DNA of 64,000 bases from Mesorhizobium comanense (lineage in GTDB: Bacteria; Pseudomonadota; Alphaproteobacteria; Rhizobiales; Rhizobiaceae): positions 124,001 to 188,000 of the forward strand of contig NZ_SCNN01000009.1 in NCBI RefSeq assembly GCF_005503535.1. Reading direction: 5' to 3'. Positions 16,147 through 24,600 of this stretch are shown here, piece by piece. The notes under the pieces are model-generated. The model did no database searches. It was not told the origin of the DNA and was given only the letters and a program-made list of their open reading frames with translations. The position numbers were made by a program, and so were the translations under genes. The number at the start of each line of letters is the position of its first letter. The stretch's first letter is position 1.

Positions 16147-17917
16147 TTCTGTCCCCTTTCGCCCTCGTCGCCGGCATCGTCAGCACTCCGGCCTGGTTGG
16201 CGGGACGTCCCTTCGGCCCGCCGACCGGGAGGCCGATGGTCACCGTTGTGCCCTCGCCCGGCATGCTTTCGATCGACATGGTGCCTTCGTGCAGCGCGAC
16301 GAGCCCCTTCACCAGCGACAAACCGAGGCCGGTTCCCTCGAAACGGCGCGTATAGTCGTTCTGGATCTGCATGAAGGGCTTGCCGAGATTGGCGAAATCC
16401 TCCTCGGCGATGCCGATGCCGGTATCGCGGACCCAGAAGTGCAGGCGCGAGCCGATCCGCTTGGCGCCGACGACCACGTCGCCGCCGTCGGGCGTGAACT
16501 TGATGGCATTGGAGACCAGGTTGATGAGTATCTGCTGCACCGCGCGGCGATCGGCATTGATGTCACCGGCGTCGGGCGCAATCTGCGTCTCAAGGTTGAT
16601 GTTCTTGGCCTGCGCCTGCAGGCGCATCATCGACTGGCACATCTCGACGGCGTCCATGAAGCGGAACGGCTCGGGCTCGGCCGTGTAGGCGCCCGATTCG
16701 ATCCTCGAGACATCGAGTATGGAGGTGACGACGGCCAGCAGATGCTGGCCCGAATCCCGCACCAGTTCCACATATTCCTTCTGCCGCGGATCCCTGAAGG
16801 CGCCGAACATCTCGTGCAGCAGCATGTCGGAGAAGCCTATAATGGCGTTCAACGGCGTGCGCAGTTCGTGGCTGACCACGGCCAGGAACCGTCCCTTGGC
16901 CACTTCGGCGGCGGCGGCCGCCTCATTGGCTTGCGCAAGGTCATCGCGCAGCCCGGCGGTCTCGTCGTTTTCGCGCAGGACAAGCGTGAAGATGTCGCTC
17001 TGCTTTTCCCCGCGCGCCAGTTCGAGCGCGAACGGGCGATAATTGTCGGCCACAAGACCATTACCGCTCTGGGGCAGCCTGATGCGCAGTTCGAGATGGC
17101 GCGACACGGCGCCGTCACGCATATCCGCCAGGGCGCTGAGATAGGAGACCCGGTCGGACAGGTGGACACGATCGAAGAGGCCGGTTCCCGAAAGCAGTTC
17201 AGGCGGCAATTTCAACAGCGTGCGTGCCTTGGCGGACGCATCGAGGACCTCGCCGTGGCGGGCAATGCGCAAGACCACCGCGTCGATTACATCCTCCAGC
17301 CGATCGGCGGCATCCATCGTATCGGCCGCCGTGTCGGTGTCGCGAAACGCCGATATGCGCGGGATAAGCGTCAGTGCCCAGGCCAGCGGCACCAGCCAGT
17401 GCCAGGCGGCGATCTGCGCGCCCGCGATCGGCAGGAAGGCTGGGATCAGGGGCTGGAGAGCGACGGCGACAATGGCCGAAACAGCCCCCCACAGTGCCGC
17501 GCGCCGCGAGGCGCCGATCCACCAGGCTTCGAATGGCAGCGCCACGACGAGCATGGCCACAGGCGAGCTCAACCCGCCGGCGGCGGCGATAAGGCCGCCC
17601 AGGGCAGCAGCGGCCAGCGTCAGCGCGATCGGCGCAGCGGTGACCATCTTGCCCGTCGCGGCAGCCAGCAGGGCGATGAACCAGCATAGCCCGAAGGCGG
17701 CGAAGATGGCGGCCATGGTGACCGCTGCCCCCATGCCTGACGTGACCAGGGTGACGGCGGCACCGGCGGCAAAGAGCGGAGCGGTCAGCATGACGCCGAT
17801 GAAACGGCGCTGGCGATCGCGCTCGCCTTGCTCGACGATGGAGGGATGGACCATACGTTCGCAACCGGCGGCAATCGCGCCGGGCAATTCAGCGTATCTG
17901 GCCTCGATAGGCATCAA
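16121..17917 (-). CDS. membrane sensor histidine kinase, DivJ/PleC-like
   Basis: A 598-residue kinase. Residues 40-185 hold about five or six hydrophobic segments, then a PAS-like region (200-310), a short coiled coil (DDLAQANEAAAAAEVAKGR) and the HisKA domain with SHELRTPLNAIIGF (His350). The ATPase domain shows the N box (NLVSNAIKF, near 470), DTGIGI (near 497) and GTGLGLSLV (near 530). The H-box sequence is that of the DivJ/PleC/PdhS group controlling the cell cycle through DivK in alphaproteobacteria. No response regulator lies beside it. Which of these kinases it corresponds to cannot be told from this sequence. Confidence 0.88.
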   Translation of the reverse strand: MMPIEARYAELPGAIAAGCERMVHPSIVEQGERDRQRRFIGVMLTAPLFAAGAAVTLVTSGMGAAVTMAAIFAAFGLCWFIALLAAATGKMVTAAPIALTLAAAALGGLIAAAGGLSSPVAMLVVALPFEAWWIGASRRAALWGAVSAIVAVALQPLIPAFLPIAGAQIAAWHWLVPLAWALTLIPRISAFRDTDTAADTMDAADRLEDVIDAVVLRIARHGEVLDASAKARTLLKLPPELLSGTGLFDRVHLSDRVSYLSALADMRDGAVSRHLELRIRLPQSGNGLVADNYRPFALELARGEKQSDIFTLVLRENDETAGLRDDLAQANEAAAAAEVAKGRFLAVVSHELRTPLNAIIGFSDMLLHEMFGAFRDPRQKEYVELVRDSGQHLLAVVTSILDVSRIESGAYTAEPEPFRFMDAVEMCQSMMRLQAQAKNINLETQIAPDAGDINADRRAVQQILINLVSNAIKFTPDGGDVVVGAKRIGSRLHFWVRDTGIGIAEEDFANLGKPFMQIQNDYTRRFEGTGLGLSLVKGLVALHEGTMSIESMPGEGTTVTIGLPVGGPKGRPANQAGVLTMPATRAKGDRNGSLRKTA

Positions 17918-18386
17918 CTCAACGCACTCGCACTCGTCGTGAACAGCTCTGCTTTTGCAGATTGTCTTGGTTGCTCTGAAAGTCGCATCCAGCGTTTAAG
18001 GAATGGATAAGGCAGGGGCAGACCAAAGCCCGGCCCGTGGCAAATATCGGGACGGCGGCGACCGAAAACCCGGGCAAATGCCGCCATAGTAAACGGAGGG
18101 TTATCCGGGAACCCCCGTCGGCGGCGGGCCAGTGGCGGGAACGGAACTCCTCGGATTCGAGAAAGGTACAATGAAATCAGCAGGATATATGGTTATCAAG
18201 AGGTAACGAAAATCGTCCCGATATGACACAAATGCGCGGCAAAACGCTTCGTTTCGAACTTGCCTAAAATTTGAGGAAAATTTTCGTATAACTCGCAAGC
18301 CGTCCTTTGCGCCTGTGTGCCAACATCCTGCCCATAAAAGAGGTCATGCCATGTGATGCATGATCCGGTCACGACGAGAGGCGAGC
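17918..18386. other. divergent promoter region, histidine kinase / DUF5330
   Basis: A 469-bp gap between two divergent genes. The DUF5330-proximal half is noticeably AT-richer (for example 18225-18300, with an AAAATTT...AAAATTTT motif) than the surrounding DNA and probably holds promoters. No exact -35/-10 pair, operator or RNA gene was recognised. Confidence 0.5.
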
Positions 18387-18737
18387 ATGTTCTTCCTGAT
18401 CAGAATGGCGTTCTGGTTTTCGCTGGTGCTGCTGGCACTGCCTCTGAGCGTCGGTTCCGACGAGCCGGGCCAGGACAGCGTCGGGCCGATCCAGGCGTTC
18501 TTCGCGGCGCGCGATGCGGTGGGAGACCTCGCCGGCATTTGCGAACGCAAGCCCGATGTCTGTGAGACCGGCAAGTCGGCGATGCACACCATTACGGCTC
18601 GCGCCAAGGAAACAGCCAAGATCGCGGCAGCAATGCTGGATGACAAATCCGCCGGTCCCGATACTTCGACGACCACCGGCAGTGTGCCAGCAGAGATCGT
18701 CCTGCCCGAAACGGTAAACCTGCCGATAAGGAATTAA
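18387..18737 (+). CDS. DUF5330 domain-containing protein
   Basis: A 116-residue protein starting at MFFLIRMAFWFSLVLLAL, with a GAGAGGCGAG ribosome site upstream. An N-terminal membrane or signal segment is followed by a conserved region with two cysteines (AGICERKPDVCETG) and a helical AKETAKIAAAMLDD stretch. This is DUF5330, found in Hyphomicrobiales and of unknown function. The tail contains TSTTTGSVPAEI, a common low-complexity end in rhizobial exported proteins. A strong intrinsic terminator follows. Confidence 0.82.
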   Translation: MFFLIRMAFWFSLVLLALPLSVGSDEPGQDSVGPIQAFFAARDAVGDLAGICERKPDVCETGKSAMHTITARAKETAKIAAAMLDDKSAGPDTSTTTGSVPAEIVLPETVNLPIRN

Positions 18738-18751
18738 GCCGTCCCGACGGC

Positions 18752-18800
18752 ACACCGCGGGCCGTCTGCCCTCTCGACGCCCGCGGTGTTCTTGTTTTTT
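18752..18800 (+). terminator. rho-independent terminator after DUF5330
   Basis: ACACCGCGGGC (18752-18762) and GCCCGCGGTGT (18779-18789) form a perfect 11-bp stem with a 16-nt loop, followed directly by TCTTGTTTTTT. This is a textbook intrinsic terminator for the gene ending at 18737. Confidence 0.85.
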
Positions 18801-18837
18801 CCGTGACGCGGCGCCGCCGCGCCACTATATCCGCCTG

Positions 18838-19266
18838 ATGACGACCACGATCCAGACGATCCGCGACGACTTCTCCTTCCTGGATGAATGGGAGGACCGC
18901 TATCGCTACGTCATCGAGCTCGGCGAAGCGCTGCCGCCTTTTCCCGATGAAGAGCGCAACCCGGCCAACAAGGTGCCAGGTTGCGTCAGCCAGGTCTGGC
19001 TGACCACCGAACAGGGCATGGGCAGCGATCCGGTCATTACCTTCAGGGGCGACTCGGACGCCCACATCGTGCGCGGACTGGTTGCGATCATTCTGGCGCT
19101 ATTTTCCGGAAGGACCGCCAGCGAAATCCAGAAAACCGACGCTGAGGCAACGCTGAAGGCACTCGGCCTGGATGAGCACCTTTCACCCCAACGCGCCAAC
19201 GGACTGCGCTCCATGGTCAAGCGCATCAAGCGCGATGCCGAGATGGCGCTCGCGCAAACAGCGTGA
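18838..19266 (+). CDS. sufE: SufE family cysteine desulfurase activator
   Basis: A 142-residue protein with the SufE core: RYRYVIELGEALPPFP at residues 21-36 and NKVPGCVSQVW with the sulfur-accepting Cys49. SufE takes persulfide sulfur from SufS and passes it to the SufBCD Fe-S scaffold. The suf operon itself is not in the window; a detached sufE is common in rhizobia. It has its own promoter region after the DUF5330 terminator. Confidence 0.92.
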   Translation: MTTTIQTIRDDFSFLDEWEDRYRYVIELGEALPPFPDEERNPANKVPGCVSQVWLTTEQGMGSDPVITFRGDSDAHIVRGLVAIILALFSGRTASEIQKTDAEATLKALGLDEHLSPQRANGLRSMVKRIKRDAEMALAQTA

Positions 19267-19311
19267 CCATCTCTGGCCGCTCGGCTGAGGTCACGGACCA
19301 ACAGCGGCACG

Positions 19312-19343
19312 CTTGAAAATCAAACGGCGCCCGCGGGCGCCGT
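19312..19343 (-). terminator. rho-independent terminator of mucR
   Basis: ACGGCGCCCGCGGGCGCCGT (19324-19343) is a perfect 20-bp palindrome able to form a very stable hairpin. Read on the minus strand it is followed by TTTGATTTTC. It lies 30 bp beyond the mucR stop codon. Confidence 0.8.
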
Positions 19344-19372
19344 CGATAAGGAACTGGTCCGCTGGACAGCGA

Positions 19373-19798
19373 TCAGCGACCCTTGCGCTTGCGGCCGAGC
19401 CCCATCTTCTTGGCGAGCTGCGAACGGGCCGCCGCATAGTTGGGAGCGACCATCGGATAGCTCGGATCAAGGTTCCACTTTTCGCGATACTGGTCGGGCG
19501 TCAGGTCATAGTGGGTCATCAGGTGACGCTTGAGCGACTTGAACTTCTTGCCGTCTTCAAGGCAGACGATGTAGTCGTCATGAACCGAGCGTTTCGGATT
19601 CACAGCCGGCTTCTGCTTGTCGGCAGGCGGCTGTTCGACGGTTCCGCCCACGCGCCCGAGGGCGGCATGGACATCGGATATCAGGTTCGGCAGCTCGCCG
19701 ACCGGCACGGGATTGTTGCTGACGTAGGCAGCCACCACATCGGCGGTCAACTCGATCAGCGCATCATTGTTTCTGGAAGGTGTTTCGACAATATCCAT
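19373..19798 (-). CDS. MucR/Ros family zinc-finger transcriptional regulator
   Basis: A 141-residue MucR/Ros protein. The N-terminal oligomerisation region (residues 10-50, [15 protein letters not shown]) is followed by the prokaryotic zinc finger: Cys79, Asp82 in place of the usual second Cys, His92 and His96, within [18 protein letters not shown], then [21 protein letters not shown]. The tail is basic (RKRKGR). This family acts as an H-NS-like silencer binding AT-rich DNA and controls exopolysaccharide, motility and symbiosis genes in rhizobia. A CysAspHis2 site is known among M. loti Ros homologues. The AT-rich upstream DNA (19799-20060) fits autoregulation. Confidence 0.93.
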   Translation of the reverse strand: MDIVETPSRNNDALIELTADVVAAYVSNNPVPVGELPNLISDVHAALGRVGGTVEQPPADKQKPAVNPKRSVHDDYIVCLEDGKKFKSLKRHLMTHYDLTPDQYREKWNLDPSYPMVAPNYAAARSQLAKKMGLGRKRKGR

Positions 19799-20281
19799 GG
19801 TCTTCAGGCCCCAACAAGAGTTAGATCGGTCTGTGCCCTTTTTTACAGGCAGGGCATTGCACGAATTTTGTGCAGGTAGAGCTTCTGCGATTCGTGTCGC
19901 GCGGTATCAATGGGACCATATACCAAGTAAGTCAATTCGCTCTATGCATTATATTTGCGGATGTTGATCAACTATTCCCGAATTAGCTTCAATCTTTCGT
20001 GCATCATGTAATTTTTCGATATTCCGCAGGCCAAACCGAACGCAGCTGACGATGCGTCAGCTCGGCGTTACATTCGCGATAACTCACAAAGCAGTCCTCG
20101 ATGCTCGGCTTTGCTTGCCGAGCAGGTCAACAGTCTTGGTTGTTCACACCTGTCCACAAAACCATAGGTTGCCACGCAATGCGGCAGCACGGCAGGCCAA
20201 CGCGCGCCCCAACCGTGCCCCTTGAACCTCGGCTCGTTGCCGTGCCATTCGTCGTTCCAGATATTTCCAGAGCGAGATGCA
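19799..20281. other. intergenic region upstream of mucR and ptrB
   Basis: A 483-bp divergent gap. The mucR-proximal part (about 19830-20035) is markedly AT-rich for this genome, with runs such as CATTATATTTGCGG and ATGTAATTTTTCG. That suits a MucR autoregulatory region, since this family prefers AT-rich DNA with T-A steps. No gene or structured RNA was recognised in it. Confidence 0.55.
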
Positions 20282-22402
20282 ATGACCACGACCTCCCGAT
20301 TTCCGATCGTCAGCCCGCCGTCGCCTGAGAAACGGCCGATCTCGGACACACATCACGGCATCACGCGAACCGACGAATACGCATGGCTGCGGGCCGATAA
20401 CTGGCAGGAGATGTTTCGGGACCCCACCCTGCTCGATGCGGCAATCCGCGCCGAACTCGATGCGGAGAATGCCTATCAGTCGGCGCTGATGGCCGATACG
20501 TCGGACCTGCAGAAGCAGCTTTTCAAGGAGATGAAGGGGCGCATCAAGGAAGACGATTCTTCCGTCCCGATGAAGGATGGACCCTATGCCTATGGCTCGT
20601 CCTTCAAGCTCGGCGGCGAGCAGCCGCGCTATTTCCGCATGCCGCGCGATGGCGGTCCCGAGCAGATCCTGCTCGACGGCGATGCCGAGGCCGAAGGGAA
20701 AGCCTATTTCCGGCTCGGAGGTGTCGATCATTCAACCGATCACGGCAAGCTCTTGTGGGCGTTCGACGACAAGGGCTCCGAATTCTACACGCTGCGCGTG
20801 CGCGACCTTGCCGACGGCAACGACCTCGCGGACCAGATACCGGCGACCGGCGGCTCAGGCGTTTGGGACGCGGGCAATGACGGGTTTTTCTATACGCGCC
20901 TCGATCCCAACCACCGGCCGTCGAAAGTGCTGTTCCACGCCCTCGGCCAAGCTTCTGAAAACGACAGGCTGATCTACGAGGAGACCGATCCCGGTTTCTT
21001 CATGAATGTCGACGGCACCCGCAACAACGAATGGATCATGATCGGCATCAACGATCACGAAACCTCCGAATACCGCCTGTTGAGCGCCAGCAACCCCTTT
21101 GCCGAGCCCACGCTTGTTTCGGCGCGCGAAACCGGCCTGCAATATGAATTGGAAGAAGGCGGCGACATTTTCTTCATCCTCACCAACGCCGACGGCGCCA
21201 AGGACTTCAAGATCATGACGGCGCCGGCCAACGATCCGGTCCGCGCCAACTGGCGGGAACTGGTGCCGCATGAGCCTGGCCGGCTGATCCTGTCGGTGAT
21301 CGGCTTCAAGGACCACATGGTGCGGCTGGAGCGCAAGGAAGGACTGCCGCGTATCGTCGTGCGCGATCGGGCCAGCGGCGCAGAGCATCTCATCTCTTTC
21401 GACGAGGAGGCTTTCTCGCTCGGCCTGTCCGGCTCCCTGGAATACGATACCGAGATCATGCGCTTTTCCTATTCGTCGATGACCACGCCCTCGCAGGTCT
21501 TCGACTACAACATGCGAACCCGCGAGCGGATGCTGCTCAAGACGCAGGAAGTGCCATCCGGCCACGATCCGGACCTCTATATCACGAGGCGGCTGATGGC
21601 CCCTGCCGCGGATGGCGAACTGGTGCCGATCTCGCTTCTGCACCATCGCGACACGTCGCTCGACGGTTCGGCGCCTTGCCTGCTCTACGGCTACGGCTCC
21701 TATGGCATTACCGTGCCGGCCGCTTTCAACACCAACTGGTTCTCGCTGGTCGATCGCGGCCTGGTCTTTGCCATCGCCCATGTCCGCGGCGGCAAGGACA
21801 AGGGCTATGGCTGGTACGATGACGGCAAGCGGGCGCAGAAGATGAACACCTTCACGGACTTCATCGCCTGCGCACGCCATCTGGTCGCCGAACGCTACAC
21901 GGCGCACGACCGCATCGTCGCTCAGGGCGGCTCGGCCGGCGGCATGCTGATGGGCGCCATCGCCAACATGGCGCCGGAGTGTTTCGGCGGCATCGTCGCC
22001 GAGGTTCCCTTCGTCGACGTTCTCACCACCATGCTCGACGCGACACTGCCGCTGACCCCGCCCGAATGGCCCGAATGGGGCAACCCCATCGCATCGGCCG
22101 ACGACTATCGCACGATCGCCGCCTACTCCCCTTACGACAACGTCGCTGATCTCGACTATCCACCGATCCTGGCGCTCGCCGGCCTGACCGATCCGCGCGT
22201 CACCTATTGGGAGCCTGCAAAATGGGTGGCGCGACTGCGCGACCGCAAGAGCGGTGACAATCCGGTGTTGTTCAAGATAAACATGGACTCCGGCCATGCA
22301 GGCGCATCGGGCCGCTTCTCACGCCTGGAAGAAATTGCCTACACCTATTCCTTCACCTTGAAAGTCGTGGGCAAGGCAGACCTTGCCGGAGAGCGGAAAT
22401 GA
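20282..22402 (+). CDS. ptrB: oligopeptidase B (S9 prolyl oligopeptidase family)
   Basis: A 706-residue peptidase. Start chosen at the ATG of MTTTSRFPIV; an in-frame ATG 20 codons earlier lacks a better ribosome site. The N-terminal seven-bladed propeller begins HGITRTDEYAWLR (the usual D-Y-WLR motif). The C-terminal alpha/beta hydrolase domain has GGSAGGMLMG (Ser551), LTDPRVTYWEPAKW (Asp near 637) and SGHAGASGRF (His near 671). The YWEPAKWVARLR segment is characteristic of oligopeptidase B, which cleaves short peptides after Arg/Lys in the cytoplasm. It is coupled to the LysE gene by ATGA. Confidence 0.93.
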   Translation: MTTTSRFPIVSPPSPEKRPISDTHHGITRTDEYAWLRADNWQEMFRDPTLLDAAIRAELDAENAYQSALMADTSDLQKQLFKEMKGRIKEDDSSVPMKDGPYAYGSSFKLGGEQPRYFRMPRDGGPEQILLDGDAEAEGKAYFRLGGVDHSTDHGKLLWAFDDKGSEFYTLRVRDLADGNDLADQIPATGGSGVWDAGNDGFFYTRLDPNHRPSKVLFHALGQASENDRLIYEETDPGFFMNVDGTRNNEWIMIGINDHETSEYRLLSASNPFAEPTLVSARETGLQYELEEGGDIFFILTNADGAKDFKIMTAPANDPVRANWRELVPHEPGRLILSVIGFKDHMVRLERKEGLPRIVVRDRASGAEHLISFDEEAFSLGLSGSLEYDTEIMRFSYSSMTTPSQVFDYNMRTRERMLLKTQEVPSGHDPDLYITRRLMAPAADGELVPISLLHHRDTSLDGSAPCLLYGYGSYGITVPAAFNTNWFSLVDRGLVFAIAHVRGGKDKGYGWYDDGKRAQKMNTFTDFIACARHLVAERYTAHDRIVAQGGSAGGMLMGAIANMAPECFGGIVAEVPFVDVLTTMLDATLPLTPPEWPEWGNPIASADDYRTIAAYSPYDNVADLDYPPILALAGLTDPRVTYWEPAKWVARLRDRKSGDNPVLFKINMDSGHAGASGRFSRLEEIAYTYSFTLKVVGKADLAGERK

Positions 22403-23025
22403 TCGACCACTCGACACTGATCACCTATCTCGCTGTCGTGCTCGGCTTCGTGTTCATCCCGGGCCCCGCCACGCTGCTCACGGTTGCGCGGGCGACGAGT
22501 TCCGGGATCAGAGCCGGCATAGCGACGGGCGCCGGGGTCGCTGCGGGCGACGTGTTTCACACCGTCATGGCCATGGTCGGCATTTCGGCGATCATCGCCG
22601 CTTCGGCCGTGCTGTTCAGCATCATCAAATATGCCGGCGCGGCTTATCTCGTCTATCTCGGCATTCGCGCCATGATCGAAAAGACGCCGGCCCATCCTGT
22701 CGCCGGCACGCTTGCGATCTCCGCCGGCAAGGCATTCCGGCAAGCCGTCCTGACCGAAATCCTCAATCCCAAGACGGCGTTGTTCTTCCTCGCCTTCCTG
22801 CCGCAATTCGTACGGCCCGAAAATGGATCGGTCATGCTTCAGCTGTTCACGCTGGGGATCATCTTCGTGGTGCTCGGTCTTTTCAGCACGGTAGTGTTCG
22901 CGCTGAGCGCGAGCGGGCTCGGCAGATTTCTGCGCCGCAACCCAACGGTGCTGAAATGGCAGGGCAAGATTGTCGGTGGCATCTACTGTGCGCTCGGCGT
23001 CCGTCTGGCGCTGCAGCAGCGCTGA
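22399..23025 (+). CDS. LysE/RhtB family amino-acid exporter
   Basis: A 208-residue membrane protein with about six hydrophobic segments. The opening GFVFIPGPATLLTVARATSSGIRAG carries the PGP motif and glycine-rich first loop of the LysE/RhtB family, and ILNPKTALFFLAFLPQFV is the family's second hallmark. It exports an amino acid or derivative driven by the proton gradient. It starts inside the stop of ptrB (ATGA), suggesting removal of excess amino acids released by peptide breakdown (inference). Confidence 0.9.
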   Translation: MIDHSTLITYLAVVLGFVFIPGPATLLTVARATSSGIRAGIATGAGVAAGDVFHTVMAMVGISAIIAASAVLFSIIKYAGAAYLVYLGIRAMIEKTPAHPVAGTLAISAGKAFRQAVLTEILNPKTALFFLAFLPQFVRPENGSVMLQLFTLGIIFVVLGLFSTVVFALSASGLGRFLRRNPTVLKWQGKIVGGIYCALGVRLALQQR

Positions 23026-23176
23026 GGCTTCAGCGGCGCGCCCTTGCGGACGCGTCGGCCGCTCATGACTTTTTGAATTCACAGCGCTCATTTGTGCTCG
23101 CAATTGAAGCGCTCACGCGCTACCCAAAGCGCGGTTTTTCCGGGCCACGACAGGCCACAATCGTGCAAGGTCCATC

Positions 23177-23566
23177 ATGCTGCTCGTCGACACGTATCTC
23201 GACAAATCCGCCATCCAAGGCATCGGCGTCTTCGCCAAGAACCACATTCCCCAGGGCACGCTGATCTGGAAGCTCGATTCAAGGTTCGACCGGCGCATTC
23301 CCGTCGACACCTATGAAAGCCAGACCGGTCCGGTGAAGTCCTATCTCGACCGCTATTCCTATCCGGACCGGCGGGATCCCGGTTTCATCGTCTTCGAGGC
23401 AGACGACGCGCGTTACATGAACCACGATGACGATCCGAACTGCGACGTCTCCGTACCCGAGGAGACCTATGCGCTGCGAGACATCGCGCCCGGCGAGGAA
23501 CTGACCTGCAGCTACCACCACTTCTTCGAGGAAGGTTTCGATTTCCTGGGCGACCGGCATTTATAG
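23177..23566 (+). CDS. small SET domain-containing protein
   Basis: A 129-residue protein that is essentially one SET domain: SAIQGIGVFAKNHIPQG at the N-terminus, RYMNHDDDPNC (the NH-x-x-x-PN motif that forms the cofactor pseudoknot) and RDIAPGEELTCSYHHFFE at the C-terminus with the Tyr of the ELTxxY motif. SET proteins methylate protein lysines with S-adenosylmethionine. There is no accessory domain, and no clear post-SET cysteine cluster. The target is unknown. It is transcribed alone. Confidence 0.88.
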   Translation: MLLVDTYLDKSAIQGIGVFAKNHIPQGTLIWKLDSRFDRRIPVDTYESQTGPVKSYLDRYSYPDRRDPGFIVFEADDARYMNHDDDPNCDVSVPEETYALRDIAPGEELTCSYHHFFEEGFDFLGDRHL

Positions 23567-23767
23567 AAAGGCTGGCGAAATTCCAGGTCAAGATTGACAA
23601 ACCCAAGGCCTTCGGCGCACCTTCCCGGCAGGTGGATACAACCTGCTGCTTGCACCCCTTGGGTACGGTGAATGTATCGAGCCAATTCAGGCTCCCTTTG
23701 CCCGGACGAACGGGTCAGCAACGCAAGCTCCTGACGCTTTCCGTTCGTTTCTGCAAAGGATGATCTC

Positions 23768-24592
23768 ATGCGCGATTTCCGCGACGCCAAAGCTATGGCG
23801 CAAACGTTAAGCGAAGCGCTGGCCGCCAAATCTGTTTCTCTTTCCCACGCCGAAAGCCTTGAGTTGGTCGCCAGGATTCTTGGCTTGCGGGACTGGAACG
23901 TATTGGCCGCGAGGATTCAGGCAAACCGGCAGGCAGCGTCGTCTGAAACGTCGCCCGTTGCGGCCGCTCCCAGCTCCGCACAGACAGACGTCCCCATTTT
24001 TCCCATGCGCGATCTCGTTCTGTTTCCACAGACGACTACGCCTGTCTTCGTGGCGCGCGACAAAACCCGGCGCGCCGTCGAACGTGCCATGGCAGGCGAT
24101 CGTCGGGTTTTGGTGGTCGCCCAAAGGCATGGCGCCGACAACGATCCCAGCACGCTTCAATCTTTCTACCCGGTGGGTGTCACGGCGAGCGTGATAAACA
24201 GCCAGACACAGATGGACGGAATTCTCAAAGTCACCGTATCCGGCCTTCAGCGCATGGCCATCACACGGCTGATCGATGGCGAATTCCTGGCGGCCGAGAT
24301 AACCGCGATTGAAGAGCAGCGCGGTCAGTCTCCAGAAGCGGCCTCGCTTTCGCGTATGGTGCTGGACGCGTACCGAACCTACGCCAATGTCGACCTTTCC
24401 TCGCTTCCGGCGCGCCAGCGGGTCCGCTTCGGCCTTCCTTCCGCGGAAAATCCCGGTCTCTTGGCCGACACTGTCGCGCAGATGCTGCCGACTGGCATCG
24501 ATGAGAAGCAGCAGCTCCTGGAAGCCAGTGATGTCGTGGCGCGGCTCGAAAAGGTGCTCGCCTTGCTAAGCACGGCGCGACCCGAGCAATAG
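23768..24592 (+). CDS. LON substrate-binding domain protein with glyoxalase-associated N-terminal domain
   Basis: A 274-residue protein with AAGGATG before the start. Residues 1-52 (MRDFRDAKAMAQTLSEAL...SLELVARILGLRDWNVLAA) match the short helical domain found in glyoxalase-superfamily proteins of alphaproteobacteria. After an Ala/Ser/Pro linker, residues 73-270 are the LON N-terminal substrate-binding domain (VPIFPMRDLVLFPQTTTPVFVA, then GILKVTVSGLQRMAI). Neither the AAA+ module nor the Ser/Lys protease domain of Lon is present. It could be an adaptor or a substrate trap; the function is not established. Confidence 0.82.
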   Translation: MRDFRDAKAMAQTLSEALAAKSVSLSHAESLELVARILGLRDWNVLAARIQANRQAASSETSPVAAAPSSAQTDVPIFPMRDLVLFPQTTTPVFVARDKTRRAVERAMAGDRRVLVVAQRHGADNDPSTLQSFYPVGVTASVINSQTQMDGILKVTVSGLQRMAITRLIDGEFLAAEITAIEEQRGQSPEAASLSRMVLDAYRTYANVDLSSLPARQRVRFGLPSAENPGLLADTVAQMLPTGIDEKQQLLEASDVVARLEKVLALLSTARPEQ

Positions 24593-24600
24593 GCGGGGGC

